Shown here in pieces: positions 1 through 11,832 of a DNA stretch of 64,000 nt. Position numbers and translations under genes: made by a program. Where the stretch lies: the NCBI RefSeq assembly GCF_905404315.1, contig NC_066272.1:496001-560000 (forward strand), given 5' to 3'. The DNA comes from Leptidea sinapis (taxonomy: Eukaryota; Arthropoda; Insecta; Lepidoptera; Pieridae). The first letter of the stretch is position 1; each line of letters begins with the position of its first letter. The notes under the pieces were generated by a model. The model was not told the DNA's origin. It was given only the letters and a program-made list of their open reading frames with translations, and ran no database searches.

Positions 1-211
1 TTTTTTTTCAAAATTAGGGATCCGTAATAAAATTGCTATTTTGTAACACAAGGTGTAAAATCGAAAACCTATTTTTGCGTGCGCTGCAAAAACTATTGAC
101 AATAGAACAAAATGATGTACAGGCTATAATATAGGCAATATTTTACTACTTATAAAACTATCGCGTGAATTATACTTTATATGGCAAAACAACGTTTGCC
201 GGGTCAGCTAG
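1..211 (+). mobile_element. 3' end of a non-autonomous Helitron (cut by window edge)
   Basis: The segment ends in CGGGTCAGCTAG followed by T, matching the Helitron rule of a 3' CTRR end and insertion before T. Nearly the whole segment recurs at 43893-44146, where a complete copy with its 5' TC end is present. The 5' part of this copy lies outside the window. It has no coding capacity and would depend on a Rep/helicase supplied elsewhere. The assignment to the common lepidopteran short Helitron group is from family knowledge. Confidence 0.85.
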
Positions 212-400
212 TATTATATAAAATGCTAATGTTCGTATATATGTCCACGGTTTTCTCTATCATCCGCAACTTCGATCAAAAATTCGAAATCCCGTTGGGA
301 TGGCAAATACCCCTCGGTTCCTCGGTGTGCATAAGTGAGTTTGGTCGGGATGGGTGGAAGTGGGTGGTTGTGGGTGGCAAAAATGTGAAATTAAGGCTAG
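212..400. repeat. dispersed repeat, also present at 17265-17405
   Basis: Starts at or just after the Helitron end. It shares the stretches ATAAAATGCTAATGTTCG and GGGTGGCAAAAATGTGAA, with related G-rich sequence between, with 17265-17405. The small ORF across it looks incidental. The class is not recognised; it could be another Helitron-type or SINE-like repeat. Confidence 0.6.
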
Positions 401-2842
401 TTATAACTTATAAATTATAATTAAATATACAACGTTTTATAAACTAAAAACGTTTGGTAGGCCCATATTGTTTCGCAGTCAATAATATATGATATATGAC
501 GTTTCGTTTATTATAGGAACCCGTCATAAGAAGCTAATGCCAAGCGTGGCTGATTACTCATAGAATAGCGGATAGACGACCAATTTAGATCTTTCAATGC
601 GTGCTTAAACTAGTTGGTAATACTGACTGTTTACAACTTGTCGATCAAAATCGGTTGCAGTCACAATAGATCCGCTTTTCTGTTCTATCTTGCTGTATCT
701 CCGTTAGAGATGTTCTTCTCTCTCACAGGCTTTGTTAGTCTATACGCTAGTATATTGTAAGTCTATGCTCTAAACATATGAGTAGGGCAACATCGTGACA
801 CACTCAGATCTAATTACAGCTTATGTCCGTCCATGAATACAAATGCTTCATCCTATGTATCAACTAACTGTCGCTTTATTTCAAATTATTCTGTCACACA
901 GACCCACTAACTTTGTCAGAAACGTGAGCCAATTATTATTTTTTATTTCGGAACAGTTTTCATTAAAATCAACGCTTGGAAGATGAAATACATGACATTA
1001 AAAAGAACTCACTGTTCCTGCTATCGTGAATTATGTTTTAGTTTAGTCTAGCTTTAGATAAACTTTTAATATTATTTCACACGTTGCTACAATCTTATTT
1101 GATAGCTGAATTATCCTGTTTATCGAGAACTCTGCTAGATAGTTTATATATATATAAATATAAACTATATGTATACAGTTTGTATGGTTTCTATCATCTA
1201 CTCATTCATTTGTTAACTTACGTTTTAGTATATATTTAAATTTGCGTCACTTTGCATAGATCGTAGATTTTTTTTATGAAAACGTTTACGTTCAACTGAT
1301 GGTAATTGACATAGTACATTTCATTCATAGAAGATTTCATCTTTCAACCTTATTTTATACATTTAAATGTTAGATAGAGCCTCGTATTTATTAGTTTAGT
1401 GTGTGACGAGCTCAGTCCTACTCTCGCCATTTGTACGTCACTTTGTATGTTATTGTTCGTCAAACTCATTCTCTATTCTATTATTTCGACGTTTTCAGAG
1501 CTGTCACAGTCTATCTAGACGATTAAATGAGCTTTATAGGAAAGTATTCTTATTATTAAATAATAATAAGAAATAAGAATGTATAAAAACAAATTAAATA
1601 AAACAATAGTGATAAGCCAGATATGTAATCGGAGTAAAATAATTGAAATTTAATGTTTCATTTAGAAATTGGACATTTTGATCGATGTTCCTGGAACAAG
1701 AATTAAAAAAAAACAGTTTTTAAGTTGTTTAATATAAATATGATGATACAATTTTTACCACAAAAAGGTTATTAGAGATTTTCAGGAGACTCGAATTAAA
1801 TGCAAAATAACTATTCAAATATTCGCTGGAACAGGTAACAAGCAACTTAGGCGAAAAACAAATGTTAACATTTGTGCTTAATTATGAACTGACGATAGTG
1901 ATGTCTGATTGGCAGGCTCCTGCATTTTATATGACATGCCTTCCTTGTGTGAATAGTAAGACAATCTATCGTACAAGTGTTGTATAGCAAGAGTAACACT
2001 AGGAAATATAAAAGTGGGTTGCTGGCCTTTTAACTTAGATTACTGCGAGCTGTGTCTGTATATTTAAGTAAGCATCCATATTTATAGCCCAAAGAGCTGC
2101 GAAAATGTTCATAAATTCCACAAAAATCAAAATACACCTTAAAAGATATTTCCTGAAAAAAAAAATTTCATGTAACGAATGTCTGTACTAAAATAGACCC
2201 GTGGCGTAGTTTATCTGAAAAAAATGTTATGTCTTTGTTCTGTATTGGCCAATAAACTAAAAAATTCTTTACTTTTAAATAATTCGGGTGACAAAATTTA
2301 ACTCAAACCATCAAACATTTCTTAAATATGGAATGTTCTAGCTGTCATGTCAAATTAATTTCACTTTTGATATCTCACACCAAGAAGGTTTATATGTATC
2401 CAAATTAGCCTGTCGTATGTCGAAATGGCATTTTCATATATTGTTTGGGTGCTCCAGACTAAAAAATAAGAAAAATTATTATACCTAATATGTGGTCGGA
2501 CCTCTTCAGAGAATGATTCTTTTTTATAAATTCAAAATTTTATATTAACTCTAATATTTTTCAAGTTTACTGTGATACTGTAATACTTAGTATTGAGTAA
2601 TTATCTTAGCAGAATAAAATAACCTAATGTATATATGTATGTAAACATTTTGTTGAGTTAAAACTATCATTACGGCAAAGTGTATCAGGCACGCAATCCT
2701 TGATTGCATGTAGTTTCCTGAGGCTAAAATTTCACCAGTACCGCCTGGGTTCACAGGAAGACCAACGCAAATCATTTCACTGCATTATGCTGAGGTGAAA
2801 CTAAATTTTGCAATTTAATAATGTTTGAGATGAATCAAATAA
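401..2842. other. AT-rich stretch, no gene recognised
   Basis: Apart from the MITE-like copy at 1395-1530 I see no supported coding exon or RNA gene. It holds an AT palindrome near 1544-1570 and A/T homopolymers. A minus-strand ORF at 2587-2775 has no recognisable similarity. Confidence 0.5.
1395..1530 (+). repeat. MITE-like dispersed repeat, relative of 5713-5921
   Basis: The order GTTTAGTGTGTGACGAG, CGACGTTTTCAGAGCTGTCACAG and CTATCTAGACG is found in reverse complement, with divergence, at 5713-5921, where both ends carry an inverted CGTCTAGATAG motif. Only one terminal motif is clear here. Non-coding; probably a non-autonomous DNA transposon remnant. Confidence 0.45.
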
Positions 2843-2985
2843 TTTTTTTTTTGTTATTTTATGGAATAGGTTGACAAACGAGCGTATGGGTCACCTGGTG
2901 TTAAGTGATTACCGCCGCCCACATTCTCTTGCAACACCAGAGGAAACACAAGAGCGTTGCCGGCCTTTAAGGAAGGTGTACTTTT
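2843..2985 (-). mobile_element. 3' tail of a CR1-like LINE
   Basis: On the minus strand this reads from a GCCGGC-containing coding end through the lepidopteran tail (AACACCAGG, TGATCACC-like, ACGCTCGTTTGT) into TTCCATA and poly-A. The same tail follows the coding fragment at 48449-49352, which identifies it. Severely 5'-truncated. Confidence 0.75.
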
Positions 2986-3227
2986 CACTAAATCCATTCA
3001 ATTTCACTTATAAGGTATACCTACCCAGCACTAAGGTTGCTCAACACATCCCCTGTATAGCTACAGATAAACTGCTATAAGCATTTCGGTGACGCGAACT
3101 ATTACGCGATATTTCACCCACCCAGAAAGTGTCCAACTATAAAATTTATTTAAATTTCTTGTTTAAATTATTTATTTATCGCGTGCGCTAGTTATGAGCA
3201 TGTCGGTGACGAGGACCCCATAAGATT

Positions 3228-3341
3228 TTCCCTTAAAGGCCGGCAACGCTCCAGGGATTATTCTGGTGTTGCAAGAATGTGGGTGGCGGTGATCACTTAA
3301 CATCAGGTGACCCATACGCTCGTTTGTTCTATAAAAAAATA
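3228..3341 (+). mobile_element. 3' tail of a CR1-like LINE, inverted relative to 2843-2985
   Basis: Runs from AAAGGCCGGCAACGCTCC through GGTGATCACTTAACATCAGG to TCTATAAAAAAA. Same tail family as 2843-2985 but on the opposite strand. The ~240 bp between them contains two related GCAT(T/G)TCGGTGACG motifs. No coding sequence. Confidence 0.75.
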
Positions 3342-3456
3342 CCAAAAAGTGGCCAACGCGGCTACAGAAGTTTCACTTAACAAAAATTGTAAATGAGGGT
3401 TAAGTAAACTGCAACATATAACATATTTCTTTCTTTCTTCTATACTATATACTTAC

Positions 3457-6400
3457 AGCACTCATCTTCATGAACACATACACCCAGCTCGTTCCTGAGA
3501 TAGTTCTCCTTACACAAGCAGGCTGGGTCGTAACATCCTGGCGCTATGGAAGGGCACGGTGGAGGTTTCTTTAAATCCTGGCATTGTTTCCAGCAAACTT
3601 CTTTTTGACATTTGAAGTATAGTTCGTTTTCAGGGCATTCTAAAATATGTTATTAATTATGATGGAAAGTTGAACAAATGCTTAAAAATACGGGTTGCAC
3701 TCCGGGAGTACCGGCAGAAGTGAAAACTTGAAAATTAACGTTGTGCTTTTTTGATTATCCTGGAATGGTTAGAAAATAATTTCGCATGAATTGCTTTATT
3801 TATCAGTATAAAAGTACTAGCATTTATGTGGTTAAATACAATATTAATTTATTACGTTATCGCACACAAAAATGACAATGTATATTACATAAAAAATTTA
3901 ACAATACAGGATGTCCCAAAGTTATGGGACATGAAGGGAAAGTACCTTAAATATCGAAGATACGCTATTTTACTGAAAGAAGACTTTATGTTATTTTTAA
4001 AAGTTAGTACTGCCGCATTCAAAGATTTCCTAAAAATTACTTGCCTCGTCTGGGAATCGAACCGACTGAAATGTAAAAAAAACACCTATACTTTTGATGA
4101 TACCAATCGAAAGAATGGCCACAAACTAATAACTCTTCTTAAGTAACATAGTATTTTAAAGAAAGGAATAACGTAAAATGAATGTTTTCCTACTTGGATT
4201 GGTACGAAAGGACCGATTAGATGGCCGGCCAGATCCCCGGACCTTACACCATTAGATTCCTTCTTTTGGGGATTCGTGAAATATATGCTATACAAAACGA
4301 TACGAGAACGTGGGCGAGTTACAAACAGAATTGTGCCATATCATATCGAGTATTCACCATAAAATGATAAGAAAATCAACAGGTAGCGGACTCATTAAAA
4401 GATTGGTGATTTGTGTAAGACAAGAGATATCACATTTTGAACATGTAATTAATTAATTTACAAATAATACCCACTTAATTTCGTTTTTGGCGATTGGCAT
4501 CATAAGAGTAGGGGTGTTTTTTTTTTTAACATTTAAGTCGGTTCGATTCCCAGATGAGGCAAGTAATTTTTAGAAAATCTTTGAATGCAGAATCACTAAC
4601 TTTTAAAAATAACATAAAGTCTTCTTTCAGTAAAATAGCCTATCTTCGATATTTAAGGTACTTTCCCTTCATGTCCCATAACTTTGGGACACCCTGTATA
4701 TTAGAGTTATTATACATTAAAAGTTTTTACAGTTATTTTACATTAAAAGTTTATCTCTTTCATCCATAATTTCAACGGATGCCTTCGTCACGTATCTTGA
4801 CGCGAGTTTAACATTTTATACCCATCCCAAAAAAGCCACAAAAGAAGTTTTCAATACTTATTATGGTATTTTATGCAACATTTGTATAAAGAGATTAAAA
4901 AAAAACATAACTATTTCAAAAGGTTTTTTGACCTAGTTATGCAACGTGTCGCATACAATATATTTTCTTCGACTTGGTAAATCAAATCAAAATCACTTTA
5001 TTCAGGTCACGGGTTATATAGAACACGGAAGAAGGAAATGACACTTATGAATGTCAAAAAATATTTTTTTCTTATTGAATCTACCGCTACTTCGTAAAGG
5101 GTTGAGCTAATGAGAAGAAGTAACAGGAAACTCATTGCCACTCTTTTATATCATGTTTTACATTTTCTTCGATTTACAAATCATTTCAATTACAATATAA
5201 AATAATATGTAAAGTGATGCAACAAACATACTCAAACGTCAAATTGTGAATCCCTTAGATACAAGAGTATGCCAAAAAAGTAAATGTAAATTAATACAAA
5301 AGTTATTCAGTACAGTAGCTGCATCATCCTCACATACCGTAAATAAATAAAGGTATTTATATAGGTAAATTTAATGCCATTTTTATGAACATATACTAAA
5401 TTTTCATATGTTATATATATTGTTTAAAAACAGTCCTAATTTTAAATTTAGATCTAAGCGACACCCTTGGTCCCATACCATAAATTGCCCGAACAGCTCT
5501 TTTCTGCAGCACGAAAATAGAATCAATATCAGCAGCATTACCCCATAATAATATACCATATGACATAATGCTGTGAATGTAACTAAAATAAACCAATCTG
5601 GCAGTTTCAATGTCTGTTATGGAACGGAATCTTTTTTACTGGTAATTTAACAAACAAATACCACAATTTTCGAATTGCCGATTAAATGGGCCGGAGATGT
5701 ATTGTAAAAGTAGATTATTTATGCGTCTAGATAGATTAAGACAGCTGTGAAAACGTCGAAAAAAATGTGTTTAAAACTAATTTGAGCAATTCACTCAAAC
5801 TAACACAAAGTATCATACAAATCGTAAGACGTATCTTGTCACGCACACTAAACAAATATTCCTGTCCTGTTTATACGGTTATCTAACAGCAAGAGACTAT
5901 CTAGACGTATAAATTATGTAAGATTGTATGTATACATACACTCTGGTGAGTGGTTTCATTTTTCCTTCAAGGAATGGTAAAGTTACGGGTACCCATACAG
6001 GCAACGCGGGAATATTGATAATTACAAAATATATCTAGCACCATCTTGGCTAATTATATTAACAACAGTTGACACTAACCCAAATTAATAACAAAATACT
6101 TTCTTCAAAAACGTTCATAATAGTCTGCTAACTTAAAGCATTGCTAATTCTCACTCTGATCTTCTTCTATTGACCTAAGTCAGAATGAGAAAAAACACTC
6201 CTAAGCGGCTGTTTAAAGTTAGCGGACCATAATGAATAAGGAGGTAAATGTTTAGTCTAATTATTTAAACGTTAATATATAATGTATGTAATATAGTATG
6301 TACTACGTATTAGCTCATATTTCTATGAACCCACCATACCTTACCTAGATTTATTATCTCTGATATCAAAACAACTGTGCCTTTTTGGCGACATTACAGT

Positions 6401-7108
6401 ACTGTAAATGACTGTAAATAATGCTTTTTAGGCCCTAGAGTATAAAGTTTTTCAAAGACTAAATAAAGTATGCACTTATATTACTAATTCTGGCTATATT
6501 ATTGACAGATAAAAGTAGAGGAGTAGAAAAACAATATAAACAAAGTGTAATTATTCAAATAACAAATTTTATCTTATTTTATTTAAATGTCATCAAAGTT
6601 GACTTTATTTTAGTATTTAAATAAAGTAAATTGTGGTATTTCTATAGTTCATTTCTATATGTCCGCTCATTTAACTATAGTTAATAATATACGCAACAAA
6701 AATAATATTATATATTTAGATAATTACAACTTATATACACGATGGTGATGATAATTAATGTCAAAAATAATGTATTAGTGTGAAGTGTGTTATTATACAA
6801 TCATATTTATAAATGTATGTATTATTCAGATCTGTTTTATTGAAATTCAAATCAAAATCTAAGGAATATTGTTTTATTAATTATTTATCTTGATTTTTTA
6901 GATTAAATTTCTTTTTTAAGGTACATAGACCTTGTTTCCAATAGACAATCATTTCAAATTATTATCTATTTTAACATCAGTATTATTAAAAAATATATAA
7001 TAATAGAATTAAAATACAAAACTACACACCCCAGGGCTTTTCCTCAATTTGCATAGTTTCTGTTAAAACGAAACACAAAAGAAATACAGCCAGATATTTA
7101 TACATCAT
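3457..7108 (-). CDS. TIL-domain secreted protein, gene 1 (two exons seen, 3' end missing)
   Basis: Exon 1 (7108-7030) starts at the first of two ATGs and encodes a hydrophobic signal peptide (MMYKYLAVFLLCFVLTETM) ending in codon phase 1 before a GTGTGT donor. Exon 2 (3639-3457) follows a TTTTAG acceptor, completes a Glu codon, and encodes 60 codons with ten cysteines in TIL order: CPENE near the start, CLC in the middle, GVCVHEDEC at the end. It stops in phase 1 before a GTAAGT donor. TIL domains are usually secreted serine-protease inhibitors with the reactive loop between Cys5 and Cys6; here that loop is longer than usual (PSIAPG). The terminal exon was not found; reading through the donor meets a stop after a few codons. 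The 3.4-kb intron holds a mariner-like element, a LINE fragment and a MITE. The TIL call is firm; the exon pairing rests on phase, order and the signal peptide. Confidence 0.75.
3907..4696 (+). mobile_element. mariner-like DNA transposon with ~210-bp inverted repeats
   Basis: Flanked by TA on both sides (3905-3906 and 4697-4698). The left end CAGGATGTCCCAAAGTTATG is matched in inverse orientation at the right end. Inverted similarity continues with small differences to about 4113 on the left and from about 4487 on the right. The middle (4190-4300) encodes RWPARSPDLTPLD followed by a WGFVKYMLY-like segment, the region around the third catalytic residue of Tc1/mariner transposases. Only this piece of the transposase remains, so the element is non-autonomous. 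It lies in the intron of TIL gene 1. Confidence 0.75.
4980..5640 (-). mobile_element. Jockey-like LINE fragment, 5'-truncated
   Basis: Minus-strand coding sequence at 5596-5411 reads MVYFSYIHSIMSYGILLWG then an LQKRAVRAIY-like segment, matching the post-RT region of the Jockey-like copies at 7575-8494 and 9380-11832. The 3' untranslated part runs to TTTATTCAGG-type sequence near 4980. Frameshifts split it. It sits in the intron of TIL gene 1. Confidence 0.8.
5713..5921. mobile_element. MITE with CGTCTAGATAG terminal inverted repeats
   Basis: The left end carries TTATTTATGCGTCTAGATAG and the right end its near-perfect reverse complement (CTATCTAGACGTATAAATTA). The ~210-bp body is non-coding and resembles 1395-1530 in inverse orientation. 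The superfamily is undetermined because no convincing target duplication was found. Confidence 0.55.
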
Positions 7109-7141
7109 GGTGTTAGAAGCTTATCCGTTTGACTGACCCCT

Positions 7142-7176
7142 ACTGGCACATAAATTGTGTAAACAGGATATAAATA
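7142..7176 (-). promoter_or_regulatory. possible core promoter of TIL gene 1
   Basis: On the minus strand a TATTTATATCC box (7176-7166) lies 32 bases before the A of a CCAGTA initiator-like site (7144). The ATG would follow about 36 bases later, a usual short insect 5' leader. TATA boxes are common by chance in such AT-rich DNA, so this is suggestive only. Confidence 0.35.
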
Positions 7177-7297
7177 TTATATTCACACCGATCATAAGTA
7201 TGAGTTACAATAAGAGATTTTATTTACTAAAAGTTCGTAATACTATATTTTTTAAAGTCCGCTCATTCAATAATACTGAATTTACAGGCTGTTGAAG

Positions 7298-7420
7298 TAA
7301 ATTCAAATTCAAATAGTTTTATTCAAAATAGGATATAAAACCACTTATTATAAAAACACTATGAAAGTCAGTTAAAAGTCATTAAAATTCAAAATGTAGT
7401 AGAGATCGTATACATTCGGA
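7298..7420 (-). mobile_element. 3' tail of a Jockey-like LINE
   Basis: Begins AATTCAAATTCAAATAG then TTTTATTCAAAATAGGAT, the inverse of the GAATTTGAATTTG tail of the copy ending at 11832. No coding part is recognisable. Confidence 0.6.
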
Positions 7421-7574
7421 AAGAATTACCCATAATGAATCTATTGATATGTATATTAAACCATATAGCAGAGAGAAGCAGTATCGAGAAGGTAAAATAA
7501 TAAAATAGGGTCCCGTGGGGATGAATAATTAAGAATAAAATTAAACCTGTGGACCTACATCGGCCACTAAGAAA

Positions 7575-8750
7575 TTCTAGTTCTGGTATTTTTTGTTTTA
7601 TTTAGATAAACCCTAGGTTTCCTGTTATTTGTGGTAGATGATAGCCATGAGATTGTATTGTTTGCTGATGATACTTCACTTATTTTTAAAGTGAAGCGAC
7701 GTGCGGATATTGATGACGAGGTAAGCAATGCACTCTCAAAGATAGTGCGTTGGTTTGAGACGAATAATCTGCACTTAAACAGTAAAAAAACAAAGTGTTT
7801 ACGGTTCATTACACCAAACACAGCGGAGGTACAAACCAACGTACTTATAAATGACCAGAGATTGGAACTTGTGGACACTACGGTCTTCCTGGGTATCACG
7901 TTAGATAAAAAGCTTCAGTGGGGTCCACATATTACCCATCTAGCAGATAGACTCAGCTCTGCGGCATATGCAGTTAGAAAGATTAGAGAGTACACGAATG
8001 TTGCGACCGCTAGATTAGTGTACTTTAGTTATTTTCACAGCATCATGACGTACGGTATATTACTATGGGGTCATGCTGCTGACATTGATATAGTGTTTGC
8101 TCTGCAAAAGAGAGCTGTTCGTGCTATATATCAGCTTGGTTATAGACAGTCTCTCAAAGAAAAATTTAAAGAAATAAATATTATGACTGTCTATTGTCAG
8201 TACATTTATGAAAATTTAATATATGTTCACAAAAATCGTCACCTTTTTGCTCTTAATAGTGATTTTCATTATTATAACACTAGAAATAAGGGATTGCTTG
8301 TAACTAATTCTAGTAGGCTTCATAAGATACATAATAGCTTTAAGGGTAAATGTATACACTTCTACAATAAAGTCCCAGCCACTGTTCAGGCATTGTCTAT
8401 AAATAAATTTAAATGTTTCATAAAAAAATGGCTCTGTCGTAAATCCTATTACTCCACTGCTGAATATCTAAATGATCGTACAGCCTGGGACTAGATTGTG
8501 ATTATTTTATAGCAACTGTACAATATTGTATATTTTTATTGAAAAGAGCGCAAAAAAAAAAAGAATGCTGGGAGAGTTTCTTGCGCCGCTTCTTCTCTCT
8601 CAGAGCGCCATTTGTTTCCGAAGCGGTAGTAGTATCTAGTAGTATAAGAAATGACATCAAAAAGAATTCTAAAGGAATCAATTTTGAGAAAATAAATGCC
8701 TTTTATGCCTTTTATTAAAGCAATGTTCGAGGAGGAACACGTCCCATTAG
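7575..8750 (+). mobile_element. Jockey-like LINE, RT C-terminal half and 3' end
   Basis: A 287-codon frame (7631-8494) opens within the RT palm. The catalytic FADDTSL motif is at residues 11-17, followed by the thumb and post-RT region (LVYFSYFHSIMTYGILLWG at about 136-154) and a stop at 8492-8494. The palm just upstream is frameshifted (7575-7630). The 3' untranslated region carries the GTTTCTTGCGCCGCTTCTTC tail and ends near AATAAATGCCTTTTATGCC. Product: C-terminal part of a LINE ORF2 reverse transcriptase, probably inactive because the endonuclease and fingers are missing. Clade assignment is from motif order; CR1-group relatives are possible. Confidence 0.85.
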
Positions 8751-9379
8751 TTGTATTCAATATAATTCTCTCGGTACACAACAACCTTTTGATGTATTCG
8801 ACATAGGATATTCATGTATGACGTAATCTCATTTGTTTACCAATTAAATTATGAGCAAATCAAACAATAGATAAAGGAGGAAAACCACAATTCTGCACGA
8901 ATGATGAATAGGTTCTGTACAGATTAAGAAATAATAATATAATGAGCATCCAAGATGTAATAACAAGTTAATATGTATTACACGTACTCTGTGAGATAAT
9001 GGAGAACTACAATAACTACCTAGTCTTGCCATAAATACTGAAACAAAGAAAAAAAATTATATTGCAAATAACATTTATTACCTTTATAGTGTGTTAGTTT
9101 AATACATAAATATAAAAAGCTTATTCGAAGTGGTCTTTATTGGCTGCAATATAGTTAAACGTTATTATATATAAGAAACAAGAAACGACCGAAGAAAGAA
9201 CCCTGCGGAACATCTATTCCTACAGGTTTACCCGAAGACCGTTTACCATTTACGTCGACTATCTAAACTCTTTCGCTTAAATATGATTTTAACAGATTTA
9301 GGGCTGTATTTTTTACTCAATAATGCTTTAGTTTTAGGAGTAAAGTTTCTTATAAACCTATTTCTCAATCAATAATTAG
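8751..9379. other. no gene recognised between two LINEs
   Basis: AT-rich sequence between the 3' end of one LINE and the point where similarity between the inverted LINE pair begins. The part from about 9180 may be divergent or rearranged 5' sequence of the next LINE, but I cannot match it to the opposite copy. Confidence 0.4.
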
Positions 9380-11832
9380 TAAACTGAGCTCAGACCACTT
9401 TGGTCAATTAGCCTCTTTTAATATTGAAGGGAACAAATGTACTTCAACTAAAAAGTTTATGTTTGTTCCGGTAAACAATAGGCGAATGGAGAAATATAGA
9501 GGCAATGTTTCAGAAAAACTCTCAAACTTGTATTTGAATTATAACAGTACTCCAAATGAGATGTATGGTAAGTTATTTAAAATAATAAAAACAGAGTTTG
9601 CTTCTATATTTACTTCAAAGACAGTCAACTCGGGTGGTCTCTTGTCATTTAACAACTGGGCAACAGCTGGTATTCATAGGAGCAGACAACGGTTATATGA
9701 ACTATATAGTGAGAGATCATCATGTAATCATGATGCATCTTTCCTTGTATATGTGACAAATTATTCAAAATTATTTAAGAAAGTATGTACTATTGCTAAG
9801 TCAATGCATATTAGAGAAATAATTAAAAATGCTTCAAATAAAATAAAAATTACTTGGAAAGTTATTAACTGGTAATCTGGAAGAGCGAAAGACTGCAAGT
9901 TTGAATATAATCTAATAATAAACAATACAAAAATCCACTCTGAGCAGGAAGTAGCTTCTGCTTTTGAGAATTTTTTTTCTGACATTCCAGTTTCCATCTC
10001 CTCCACCAGTGTTGCCGAGTCACTTCTTTTGGAAAATGTTAAGGAATGTAAACAAAATTTCAAATTCAGTGTTGTTAGCCCAGCAGAAATAATTAAAACT
10101 TTTAGATCCTTAGAAATGAAAAAAACTGCTGATATATGGGGCATATCTGTAAAAATAATAAGTTCTGTTATCGACGTCATAGCACCATATCTAGCACTAG
10201 TTTTTAATAGCTGTATTGAACATGCCGTGTTTCCTGACCTTCTGAAGTATAGTAAAATTACACCAATATTTAAATCGGGACTCACTTCTGACCCGAATAC
10301 CTATCGTCCTGTTTCGGTGTTGCCAACCCTTAGTAAAATTTTTGAAAAAATTATTTTAAGCCATATGCTTACTCACTTTAACATTTATAAGTTACTTCAT
10401 ATAAAACAATTTGGCTTTACTAGGGGACGCTCGACTACGGATGCAGGTGTTGAACTCATCAGGAATATTTTTGAGGCCTGGGAGGAATCACAGAATGCAC
10501 TTGGTATCTTCTATGATTTATCTAAGGCTTTTGATTGTGTTCAACATTCAACGCTGGTCAGGAAGCTATGCCACTATGGTATAAGAGGATCTGCACTTGA
10601 TCTTCTGATCTCATATTTAAATAATAGGATTCAGAGGGTCGAGGCAGGTGAATGGCAGGAGATCTCCTGGGACTCCTCTCGGTATGGGGGTACCACAAGG
10701 GTCTATTCTTGGACCCTTCCTCTTCCTAATTTATATAAATGATCTACCTAACCTTGTAGAAAAAAAACACAAGGTTTTATTTGCGGACGACACTTCACTT
10801 ATATTCAAAGTGAAACGAAGCCAAGTTTTATATGACGAAGTAAACAATACTCTATCTGACATCGTGTACTGGTTTAGCGCCAATAGCTTAATGTTAAATA
10901 ATCATAAAACCAAATATATTAAATTCACCGCGCCAAATGTCAAAAATGTAGATGCGAATATTTTATTAAATGGAGAGGTGGTAAAACCAGTGTAATCTGC
11001 TATATTTCTTGGCATTACTCTTGATTCCAAATTGCAGTGGTGCCCCCATATTGAAGGATTGGCGAATAGGCTTAGTTCTGCAGCATATGTGGTTAAGAAA
11101 ATCAGACGGTTAACTGACATAGATACGGCGAGATTAGTATACTTTAGTTATTTTCATAGTATTATGTCCTATGGTATATTGTTATGGGGCAGTGCGGCCG
11201 ATATTAATACCATCTTTGTGCTGCAAAAGAGGGCTTTGCGCGATTTATAACCTAGGTCCTAAAGAATCATTAAGAGAAAAATTTAAAGAAATAAACATTT
11301 TGACTGTTGCTTCTCAATACATTTTTGATAATGTTTTTGTATGTTCATAAGCACATTGAGGAATTTTCTAGAAACTGTGACATTCATTATGTTAACACGA
11401 GGATCAAACATAAACTTGTTATGCCTACTACTCGGTTGGGTCGAGTTAGTAAGTCTTTTGTTGGGCCATGTATATGCTTCTACAATATGATCCCAGAAAA
11501 AGTACAAAACAAATGTGTTACGAAATTTAAAAGAATTGTTAAAAAACGTTTGTGTGGGAAAGGTTATTATAGCATAAATGATTTTCTTAATGACACCACG
11601 GACTGGGATTAAAGCGAACACCCTCAGGCTCTTTAATTATTAATGTTTATTGTACGATATTACATTGTAATCCATATTTTATATAAAAAAAAAGCCCGCT
11701 GAGTTTCTTGCGCCCATTTTTCTCAGGTCTGAGGCAGTCTCTTTTGAATGGGTTGTAGATTTTGACGTTCAATAAGTGATTATAAATCCTATTTTGAATA
11801 AAAATAATTGAATTTGAATTTGAATTTGAAAA
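9380..11832 (+). mobile_element. Jockey-like LINE, copy A of an inverted pair
   Basis: Covers the linker after the endonuclease (9459-9875), RT fingers and palm (10029-10742: NTYRPVSVL, FGFTRGRSTTDAG and YDLSKAFDCVQH motifs), palm with VLFADDTSL (10648-10995), post-RT region (11032-11612), and an untranslated tail ending in GAATTTGAATTTGAATTTGA. The ORF is broken by a TAA after VINW (9873-9875), an indel at the GEWQEIS site, a TAA at 10993-10995, an indel ending in a stop at 11248-11250, and a private insertion near 11333. The first four lesions also occur in copy B (12965-16000). Cannot encode a full ORF2. Confidence 0.9.

Noticed and set aside
2587..2775. 62-codon minus-strand ORF considered as the terminal exon of TIL gene 1
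   Set aside because: Wrong kind of sequence (no clear acceptor at a phase-compatible position) and no similarity to TIL proteins.
9761..10285. 174-codon ORF on the minus strand, and its mirror at 14475-15047
   Set aside because: Both are antisense to the LINE RT region of copies A and B and have no independent features.
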